Source of the DNA: Chloroflexota bacterium
GTDB taxonomy: Bacteria > Chloroflexota > Anaerolineae > Anaerolineales > JACQED01
Direction: 5' to 3'
NCBI GenBank assembly: GCA_016200785.1
Contig: JACQED010000322.1
Location: forward strand, 1-13,977
DNA length: 13,977 nucleotides
Below the pieces are notes generated by a model. It made no database searches. It was given only the letters and a program-made list of their open reading frames with translations, and had not been told where the DNA came from. Below are positions 7,381 to 13,192 of the stretch, piece by piece; positions within the stretch are counted from its first letter, which is position 1; every line of letters begins with the position of its first letter. The position numbers and the translations under genes are program-made.

Positions 7381-7425
7381 TGAAAGGTCTCCTGTCGTGA
7401 AAGGAAACAAGGGAAACGGGGGAAA

Positions 7426-8211
7426 TCAGGGAACTTTGGCCTCCGAGAGGCGGCGTTGGATTTCGCCCATCTTCTCTTCCTCCTCGGCCACGTCTTTGTC
7501 CAATCCAATCTCTCGGAACATGTCGCGGCTCCTGGTCAGCAGTTCCAGCGCCTCCGCGAATCGTTCCTGCGCAATACGCAATAGCGCCAGGTTGTGGAGC
7601 GTTACGGCAATCCCGCGCCGGTCGCCGAGTTCTTCCGCTGTCTTCAGGCTTTCGCGGTACAGCCGCTCGGCCTGCTCGTAGTCGCCGCGCTCTTGCGCCA
7701 GTTCCGCCAGTTGGCCCTGCGTCACGGCGATTTCGCGCCGGCCGCCGAGTTCTTCGAACGTCTTCAGGCTTTCGCGGTACAGCCGCTCGGCCTGCTCGTA
7801 GTCGCCGCGCAGTCGCGCCAGATCCGCCAGACCGTGCTGCGTCACGGCCACCCCGCGCCCTTCGCCGAGTTCTTCCGCTGTCTTCAGGCTTTCGCGGTAC
7901 AGCCGGTCGGCCTGCTCGTAGTCGCCGCGCAGTTGCGCAAGATACGCCAGACTGTTCCGCGTCACGGCGACTTCTCTCCGGTCGCCGAGTTCTTCTTTCG
8001 TCTTCAGGCTTTCGCGGTACAGCCGCTCGGCCTGCTCGTAGTCGCCGCGCAGTTGCGCCAGTTCCGCCAGACTGTGCTGCGTCACGGCCACCCCGCGCCG
8101 GTCGCCGAGTTCTTCGAACGTCTTCAGGCTTTCGCGGTACAGCCGCTCGGCCTGCTCGTAGTCGCCGCGCAGTCGCGCCAGATCCGCCAGACTGCCCTGC
8201 GTCACGGCCAC
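7426..8211 (-). pseudogene. 3' part of the TPR-repeat protein, separated by a frameshift
   Basis: The frame encodes the remaining TPR units of the gene that begins at 9209. It carries the end of unit 3, five near-identical 40-residue units (consensus GDYEQAERLYRESLKT.EELGDRR) and a degenerate final unit ending SEAKVP. An 11-base insertion at 8241-8251 puts it out of frame with the upstream part. A GTG at 8211 gives a 261-residue restart that overlaps the upstream stop by 10 bases, but there is no clear Shine-Dalgarno and the start falls in mid-repeat. I therefore read it as a disrupted half rather than a separate gene. Expression as an independent TPR protein by re-initiation, or restoration by repeat recombination, cannot be excluded. 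Confidence 0.7.
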
Positions 8212-8537
8212 CCCGCGCCGGTCGCCGAGTTCTTCGAACGTTCGTCCAGCATCTTCAGGCTTGCGGCGAAGAGCCGCTCGGCCTGCTCGTAGTCGCCGCG
8301 CAGTCGCGCCAGATCCGCCAGACTGCCCTGCGTCACGGCCACCCCGCGCCGGTCGCCGAGTTCTTCGAACGTCTTCAGGCTTTCGCGGTACAGCCGCTCG
8401 GCCTCCTCGTAATCGCCGCGCACTCGGGCCAAATGGCCCAGACTGCCCTGCGTCACGGCGAACCCGTGCCGGTCGCCGAGTTCTTCCGCTGTCTTCAGGC
8501 TTTCGCGGTACAGCCGCTCGGCCTGCTCGTAGTCGCC
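7567..8537 (-). repeat. Tandem array of eight near-identical 120-base TPR units
   Basis: Eight units of 120 bases (40 codons) run head to tail, with one carrying 11 extra bases (total 971). The segment encoding AERLYRESLKT is virtually identical at the DNA level in seven units. Variation is concentrated at a few codons: Ala/Phe/Lys after SLKT, and the residues around VTQxSLAxLAxxR. This indicates recent expansion or gene conversion. Confidence 0.95.
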
Positions 8538-9209
8538 GAGTTCTTCGTGAAGCTGGCCAAGTTTGAGCAGGACGTTCGAGCGGGCGGATCGTGTTTCGCG
8601 ATCGTCGCCCCGATAGTCGTCAAGCAATCCCATCAACAGGCGAATACGGGCTTCTTTCTCGGCCAGGGCAAGGCCGGTCATTTGCATGTACGGCACAGCC
8701 ATCTCGCGCTGATAGGTTTCGCGAGCAATGCCTTCTTCCGAAACAAATTCGTACACGCCGCTACGCCAGCCCCAAAAGTCCGGCGCTTTTTCGGCAATCA
8801 GGCGATAGACGTATTCGGCCACCCAAAAGACGAGCGGACGCGCCAGCCCCTGGTAGCGCCCTCGCCGCTCGTTGAGTTGGGCGAGCGCGCGGTACGGGTC
8901 TTCGGACGGCATGACGCTTTCCAGCCCGTAGACGAACAGAGGGTCGCCATTCGCATTCGTTGACACGGCGGTGAGTTCGGCGTAAATGTCGGCCTGCAGG
9001 CCGGACAGCGTGACTTCGCTGATTGCGACGTTGAGAGGGGCCAGCACGTCGCGCAGCGTCGAGACGAGCCGCTCCCGCTGGGCGGGGATATTGCAGCGCG
9101 CAAAGGCGAGCACGAACGTGCCACGGCCGCGCCGCAGCATGCGGGCCATCGCCAGCAGTTCGCGCTCGTTGACCTCAGCCGCCAAAGGGGGCGGGGGAAC
9201 GTCGTTCAC
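8202..9209 (-). CDS. TPR protein with N-terminal NTPase-associated domain, truncated by frameshift
   Basis: The frame gives 335 residues. Residues 1-205 form a non-TPR domain that I recognise only as the one preceding TPRs in many cyanobacterial and Chloroflexi proteins. It has a beta-strand-like TFVLAFARCNIPAQRE (31-46), LFVYGLESVMPSEDPY (91-106) and LVFWVAEYV plus APDFWGWRSGVYEF (142-155), the most conserved-looking part. Two and a half TPR units follow from residue 225. In unit 3 the pattern changes to LFAASLKMLDE, then an 11-base insertion shifts the frame and ends the protein at ATGAGWP. The intact gene would have run to 7426, about 590 residues. GTG 9209 overlaps the ATPase stop as GTGA, so the two are translationally coupled and probably act together. 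TPRs mediate protein binding; the N-terminal function is unknown. Confidence 0.85.
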   Translation of the reverse strand: MNDVPPPPLAAEVNERELLAMARMLRRGRGTFVLAFARCNIPAQRERLVSTLRDVLAPLNVAISEVTLSGLQADIYAELTAVSTNANGDPLFVYGLESVMPSEDPYRALAQLNERRGRYQGLARPLVFWVAEYVYRLIAEKAPDFWGWRSGVYEFVSEEGIARETYQREMAVPYMQMTGLALAEKEARIRLLMGLLDDYRGDDRETRSARSNVLLKLGQLHEELGDYEQAERLYRESLKTAEELGDRHGFAVTQGSLGHLARVRGDYEEAERLYRESLKTFEELGDRRGVAVTQGSLADLARLRGDYEQAERLFAASLKMLDERSKNSATGAGWP

Positions 9210-10594
9210 TTCTTCCTTGTGGCGGGCCGTTTAGCGCGCGCGCGGCGGGCGGCTTTTGGTTTGGAGGGCGTGCGGGCGCCGAATTCCTTCCACCGCCGAG
9301 TGGCCCGCACTGCCGGATGAACGTCGGCCCAACGGTCGCCGTTGTACTCCAGGATCAGCAAATTGAACAGCAAGGTCGAGAATTCCGGATCGCCGGAGAC
9401 GCGCTTCTCGCGGTGAACCTGCCAAAGCAGTTCGAGGTCGCGGTCGTGTGTCAACCGATCGTAGTCGTTGACCAGTTTGCGAATGGCGTACTCAACGGCC
9501 TCTGGCCGAACGGTGGTTTCCGAGTCGTCGAAGGCAAAACGGACGAGCCGCAAGAGATCGCCGGGGTGTCCCCCGCTCATCTCCACCAGCCGGCCAACTA
9601 AGGCGCGGTCGGCGAAAATGGCGTCCACGTCGAGCCGCCGGGCGATCAATTCGACGAGTTTATCTCGCCCGGCCCGATGCGGCGTCACGCCGTCGCGTTG
9701 ATAAACTGAAACCATCGGGATGACTTCGCTTTCGCCGAGGGCCTGCTGGACGTGGCGGCTGTAGAGGAGCGAAATCGGGACGGTGTAGAGCAGATGGCAG
9801 CGCGGGCTTTGCAACTGCTCCGCGTGATGAATGAACATCATCTCGTGCGACGTGAAGCCGGCCGACACGTCCCGCATGAGCATTTTCTCCAGCCCGTCCA
9901 CGATGACCAGCAGGCCGGCGCGGCCTTTGGCTTTGAGCCGCGCCTGCGCGTCGTCAATCAGTTCGTTGAGCCGCTCGATGAACGCGCTCAGTTCGCGTTC
10001 CAGTTCCTGGCGGATTTCTTTGCGGCGCTGGGCGCTGTTCTTGATGTGGCCCTTCAAGGTCGCCAGCATTCTGGCGAAGATCGCCACCGGGCTTTCCAGC
10101 CCTAACCCATACTCGGTTTCGAGCACCCGCTCGGTGTCGCGCGTTTCGATACGGGTGAGGATGGTTTGCGCAAACCAGTCCTTCAGATTTTGAAGCAATT
10201 CGGACTTCAGTTCGATTTTCAGCGGCGACTCGCGGAGTTGCAGTTCGACCTGCTGGGCCAACGATAGCAGCACGTCGAGGTAACTGATGTCGGCGATGTC
10301 GAGTTCGGTCTCCGCGTCGAAGTAGACGACGAAGTAGCCGTGCCGTTCGAGTTCGTGCCGGAGGCGAAACAGTTCGGTCGTCTTGCCGCAGCGCCGATGG
10401 CCGGTGATCAGTTGGCGCTGAAAGAGGCGCGGCTCGCCGCGATCCGAGCGACGCAGGCGTTCGGCCAGCAGCCGGGCCAGATCGTCGCCGCCGCGCACCT
10501 CGCTCATATCAACGTAGCGCGGGTCGCCACTTTGCAAAGGCACGTCCGGGTTTACGGCATTGTAAGCATCGTCAATCGTCGTCGGCAGCGGCAT
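9206..10594 (-). CDS. STAND-like P-loop ATPase partner of the TPR protein
   Basis: The 462-residue protein has a Walker A loop GHRRCGKTT (65-73) and a Walker B LLVIVDGLEKM (228-238). It also has a sensor-like strand LLYTVPISLLYS (268-279) and GGHPGDLLRLV (341-351), like the GxP motif of STAND NTPases. The N-terminus (DAYNAVNPDVPLQSGDPRYVD) is typical of a cyanobacterial/Chloroflexi family of unknown role. A charged coiled-coil-like stretch occupies about 183-222, a winged-helix-like part may lie near 385-425, and the tail 443-462 is strongly basic, so nucleic-acid contact is possible. GGAGG stands four bases before ATG 10594. It overlaps the TPR gene by GTGA, suggesting a two-component NTPase/TPR switch. 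A conflict or signalling role is inference. No effector domain is visible in either protein. Confidence 0.85.
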   Translation of the reverse strand: MPLPTTIDDAYNAVNPDVPLQSGDPRYVDMSEVRGGDDLARLLAERLRRSDRGEPRLFQRQLITGHRRCGKTTELFRLRHELERHGYFVVYFDAETELDIADISYLDVLLSLAQQVELQLRESPLKIELKSELLQNLKDWFAQTILTRIETRDTERVLETEYGLGLESPVAIFARMLATLKGHIKNSAQRRKEIRQELERELSAFIERLNELIDDAQARLKAKGRAGLLVIVDGLEKMLMRDVSAGFTSHEMMFIHHAEQLQSPRCHLLYTVPISLLYSRHVQQALGESEVIPMVSVYQRDGVTPHRAGRDKLVELIARRLDVDAIFADRALVGRLVEMSGGHPGDLLRLVRFAFDDSETTVRPEAVEYAIRKLVNDYDRLTHDRDLELLWQVHREKRVSGDPEFSTLLFNLLILEYNGDRWADVHPAVRATRRWKEFGARTPSKPKAARRARAKRPATRKK

Positions 10595-10690
10595 CGTTCC
10601 TCCGTCTCTCTCGTGGTCAGTGAATTACAGCCCCGTCCTCTCGCCCGCGCCTCTCACCCCTTCCCCGCTCGTGGGCATCTCGGCTGTTGT

Positions 10691-10730
10691 GGAATTTGGG
10701 ATTTGGAGTTTGGGGTTTGGGGTTTGGGTT
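10691..10730 (+). repeat. GGATTTGGAGTTTGGGG microrepeat with G-quadruplex potential
   Basis: The plus strand carries four G-runs: 10698-10700, 10712-10715, 10719-10722 and 10726-10728, with TTT spacers between the last three. It sits in the 139-base gap between the cyclic-nucleotide-binding gene and the ATPase gene, and is related to the coding copy at 6240-6273. Since both flanking genes read on the minus strand, the G-rich strand is the template strand. Confidence 0.75.
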
Positions 10731-10733
10731 TTT

Positions 10734-11744
10734 CTACTCCCTCGCCTTCATTATCATCTCCACCGCTTCCCTCGTCTGCTCCGACACACTCAACATTCGC
10801 CGGAAGGTGTTGCCGTCCAGCGCGAGCAGATCGCAATCCGTCACGGCGCGGACGGTCGCGTTGCGCGGTTTGCCGCCGACGACGCCGACCTCGCCGAAGA
10901 ATTGGCCCCGACTCAGTTTGCCGACGACGCGGCGCTCCCCGTTGGAATCGCGAATCACTTCCACTTCGCCGGAGGCGATGATATAGAGATTGTCGGCCAG
11001 TTCGCCCTGACGCACGATGTCCTGACCCGCCTTCACCTGCCGCGTCTCGACTTGACTGCTGGCCCACGCCAACTGCTCCGGCGTGAAAGTCGGGAACGCG
11101 CGCTCCAGCCATTCGTCGTGCGCGGTGCGCAGTTGGGCGACCAATGCCCAGATCAGCACGCCGGTCTGAGTCAGGCTGTAGATGAAGTGCAGATCGGGGC
11201 GCAGGAGCGGCGTTCCGATCACGCCGCCCCGGCCGAGGAGGCCCGGACTGCCGACGATCCCGGTTGAGACGTAGGTGATGACGATGACGATCATCTCGAT
11301 CTCGACCCACGCGGCGACGACGGCGGCGACCCACAACGCGCGGTTGCGCGGCCAGCGCAGAGCGAGAACGACGATCCCGGCGAGCAGGGCGGTGTTCCAG
11401 AGAAACAGCACCCACTCGCGATTCACCTGCCCGAAGATGCCGTTCGCCTGTTCGGGCGGGAAATGCAGAAGGAAGATCTGGACGATCTGCGCCAGATGCT
11501 CCGCGAACTGGCCGAACTGCAGAAGCAACAGCGCTTCGAAGACGGCCAGCCAGGCGTAATGCCGGTAGTCGTAGACAACCTCGGACGTGAGCAGTGGAAG
11601 CCACGGAGCGAACGCAACCAGAGCGACGACCCACAACGGGTAACCGAGCAGGATTGCGGTGAATAGCGTGAGGTACGATAAGCCCGCCGTCAGGATAATT
11701 GATCTCTGCGGGACGTGACTGAAGGAGAAAATTTTTGTGCTCAT
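10734..11744 (-). CDS. Multi-spanning membrane protein with C-terminal cyclic-nucleotide-binding domain
   Basis: The 336-residue protein has about six hydrophobic segments in residues 15-205, then a soluble cNMP-binding domain at about 220-330. That domain has the typical beta-roll (VKAGQDIVRQGELADNLYIIASGEVEVI) and a phosphate-binding cassette FGEVGVVGGKPRNAT (about 283-297). The canonical Arg of the cassette seems to be the R in KPRNAT, so ligand binding is plausible. The membrane part contains QFGQFAEHLAQIVQIF (about 76-91) and EWVLFLWN, with a histidine that could bind a metal or cofactor; no pore or catalytic motif is recognised. ATG 11744 follows GGGGTGG by eight bases; a GTG at 11756 is an alternative start. 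It lies 20 bases after the FhaB-like gene, so co-transcription is likely. A ligand-gated sensor linked to FHA signalling is inference. Confidence 0.85.
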   Translation of the reverse strand: MSTKIFSFSHVPQRSIILTAGLSYLTLFTAILLGYPLWVVALVAFAPWLPLLTSEVVYDYRHYAWLAVFEALLLLQFGQFAEHLAQIVQIFLLHFPPEQANGIFGQVNREWVLFLWNTALLAGIVVLALRWPRNRALWVAAVVAAWVEIEMIVIVITYVSTGIVGSPGLLGRGGVIGTPLLRPDLHFIYSLTQTGVLIWALVAQLRTAHDEWLERAFPTFTPEQLAWASSQVETRQVKAGQDIVRQGELADNLYIIASGEVEVIRDSNGERRVVGKLSRGQFFGEVGVVGGKPRNATVRAVTDCDLLALDGNTFRRMLSVSEQTREAVEMIMKARE

Positions 11745-11764
11745 AGCCTGTGCCACCCCACTTT

Positions 11765-12202
11765 CTACTCAAGTTCCAGTTTGAGCCTCGTCTTGCCGAT
11801 TCCGATTACGTCTCCCGCGCTGACGACTACGGGCTGGGCGACCGGCGCGCCGTTCAGCGTCGTGCCATTGCGCGAGCCGAGGTCTTCCAGCCACCATTGG
11901 CCGCCTCGCAGCACGAGGAGAGCGTGTTCGAGTGAGACCGCTTCGTCGGACAACGTCACCATGTTCGTCGGCGCGCGGCCCAGAGAGGTGATTGGCAAAA
12001 GCGGATAAACCCGCGCCGCTCCCTCTCCCGCCACAGAGTCACTCAGGGCAGTCAATTGCCCAAGTCGCCGCTGTCTCGCCGAGGCGGTCTCAGTCGCCGT
12101 CCGCACGTCGCGCCACAACAGATAAATGATCGTGCCGAGAAAGGCGTAGAGCACCGCCGCCAGCCCCAACCGCAACATGAAAAAGAACAGTTCGGGCGTC
12201 AC
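11765..12202 (-). CDS. FhaB-like membrane-anchored FHA domain protein
   Basis: The 145-residue protein has one N-terminal transmembrane helix (about 8-30), a short charged linker, and a C-terminal FHA domain (about 68-143). The FHA residues that bind phosphothreonine are present: Gly75-Arg76, Ser90 and His93 in SLEHA, and SRNGT with Asn112-Gly113 followed by LNG. This matches FhaB/FipA of actinobacterial cell-wall clusters, where the FHA domain docks phosphorylated partners near the division or elongation machinery. GTG 12202 overlaps the FhaA-like stop as GTGA, and the conserved N-terminus begins there. The open frame extends further upstream, but only as the wrong frame of the FhaA-like gene. 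No Ser/Thr kinase is encoded in this window. Confidence 0.9.
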   Translation of the reverse strand: MTPELFFFMLRLGLAAVLYAFLGTIIYLLWRDVRTATETASARQRRLGQLTALSDSVAGEGAARVYPLLPITSLGRAPTNMVTLSDEAVSLEHALLVLRGGQWWLEDLGSRNGTTLNGAPVAQPVVVSAGDVIGIGKTRLKLELE

Positions 12203-12975
12203 GCCGCAAGCGGACGAGTGCCGCCGATTTCGCCGCCGTTGGCCGAGGGCGGGCGCTCCTCTTCGGCGTAGATCAGCGTCACCCCGGCCAGGCTGATCAC
12301 GTCGCCGGGCCTCAGCACACACTCGGTGATCGGCTGTTTGTTTACCTGCGTCCCGCCGCGCGAGCCGAGGTCGAATACCACCCATCGCCCGTAGCGCTGC
12401 CGTATTTGCGCGTGAGTGCGCGAGACGCGAGAGTCGTTGAGGACCAATGTGTTGTCGAGCCGGCGGCCAATTGTCACCACGGGTTGATTGAGCGCCACGT
12501 GGCGCTGGCCGTCCACTATCAGGAAGGCGTCGGGCGCGGATTCGAGTTGCGTCGTCATCGGCGCGATCGGCGTGCTGGCGAGCGTGTCGCCGCCGGAGGG
12601 CGAGGCCGGGGCGCGGGCGTCCACCGAGATGGCGCGCGGCGCGAGTGACGCGTCGGGAACAAGGGTCACTTCGGGGCGGCGAGCCATCGTCAGGCCGCCG
12701 TCACGCGCCAGCGCGATTAGTTCTCCGCCGAGTCGCTCTTCCAGATCAGGCTCGGCCTCCAACAGCGCGAGCGCGTCCTGTGGATTCAAATGCACGCAAT
12801 AATGCTCAGGCGCGCGGCGAGCGCCGTCGTCGGTGGAAGTCGCGCCGTCTTCCATCGCTCTGGCGAGCTGCAGTGCCACTTCGCGCGGGTGCAGGCGGTC
12901 GGCAAACAACCGGGCGAACGTGCCCTCGACCAGTTGCTCGACGCGCGCTTCGAGCCGAGAGATTCCATTCTGCAT
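12199..12975 (-). CDS. FhaA-like protein (DUF3662 plus FHA domain)
   Basis: The 258-residue protein combines an N-terminal FhaA_N/DUF3662 domain (about 1-110; note RLEARVEQLVEGTFARLFAD and HPREVALQLARAMED), a proline/alanine-rich linker (about 111-148) and a C-terminal FHA domain (about 150-240). FHA residues visible are Gly170-Arg171 and SRTH with Ser185-Arg186-His188. The usual SRNG is SRGG here (about 205-208), so the conserved Asn is replaced by Gly and phosphopeptide affinity may be altered. In Actinobacteria FhaA binds kinase-phosphorylated MviN and helps control peptidoglycan synthesis. I choose ATG 12975 because the promoter box TATAAT ends seven bases upstream; ATGs at 12984 and 13002 would overlap that promoter. 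This is the first gene of the minus-strand run and overlaps the FhaB-like gene by GTGA. Confidence 0.9.
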   Translation of the reverse strand: MQNGISRLEARVEQLVEGTFARLFADRLHPREVALQLARAMEDGATSTDDGARRAPEHYCVHLNPQDALALLEAEPDLEERLGGELIALARDGGLTMARRPEVTLVPDASLAPRAISVDARAPASPSGGDTLASTPIAPMTTQLESAPDAFLIVDGQRHVALNQPVVTIGRRLDNTLVLNDSRVSRTHAQIRQRYGRWVVFDLGSRGGTQVNKQPITECVLRPGDVISLAGVTLIYAEEERPPSANGGEIGGTRPLAA

Positions 12976-12982
12976 GAGACTC

Positions 12983-13010
12983 ATTATAAGCGAACTCGCC
13001 ATTTCGCCAA
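12983..13010 (-). promoter_or_regulatory. Promoter of the FhaA-like operon, probably leaderless
   Basis: Minus strand: TTGGCG (13010-13005), 16-base spacer, perfect TATAAT (12988-12983). The ATG at 12975 follows after seven bases, which is about where transcription should start. No Shine-Dalgarno precedes this ATG, so the mRNA is likely leaderless. Confidence 0.65.
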
Positions 13011-13014
13011 AGTC

Positions 13015-13043
13015 TTGAAAGAAAAGGGAAGGGAGGCTATACT
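13015..13043 (+). promoter_or_regulatory. Promoter of selD
   Basis: TTGAAA (13015-13020), a 17-base spacer and TATACT (13038-13043) form a good sigma-70-type promoter. Transcription from about 13050 gives a leader of about 140 bases that contains the dispersed repeat and an inverted repeat. The -35 box lies only four bases from the -35 box of the divergent FhaA promoter, so the two polymerase sites overlap. Confidence 0.65.
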
Positions 13044-13094
13044 GCCGAAAGAACGCAGAACGGAGACGGCAGATTGCGGGGCGATCTGAAAGCT

Positions 13095-13167
13095 CACCAC
13101 GAAGTCACAAAGACACGAAGGCCACAAAGAAAAACCTGGAGAACCCGGCGCCTTGGCATCTTTGTGG
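13095..13167. repeat. Dispersed CACGAAGTCACAAAG repeat with 9-base inverted repeat in the selD leader
   Basis: Units CACGAAG, TCACAAAG, ACACGAAGG and CCACAAAG run in tandem at 13095-13129. CCACAAAGA (13122-13130) is perfectly complementary to TCTTTGTGG (13159-13167) across a 28-base loop. The hairpin would sit in the selD 5' leader, about 13 bases upstream of the Shine-Dalgarno GAGGA (13180-13184). Confidence 0.65.
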
Positions 13168-13192
13168 TTGGGGCATCTTGAGGAATTCGACA

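Noticed and set aside
7594..8292. Long plus-strand open frame of 232 codons over the TPR array
   Set aside because: It is the antisense of 120-base (multiple of three) repeats; the absence of stops is simply copied from unit to unit. The protein has no recognisable features.
7567..8537. CRISPR-like periodic array
   Set aside because: The period is 120 bases with no short repeat/spacer structure, and the units encode in-frame TPRs.
10691..10730. True telomere or linear-replicon end
   Set aside because: The G-rich run is short, internal, imperfect and related to another copy inside a coding gene, so a dispersed microrepeat explains it better.
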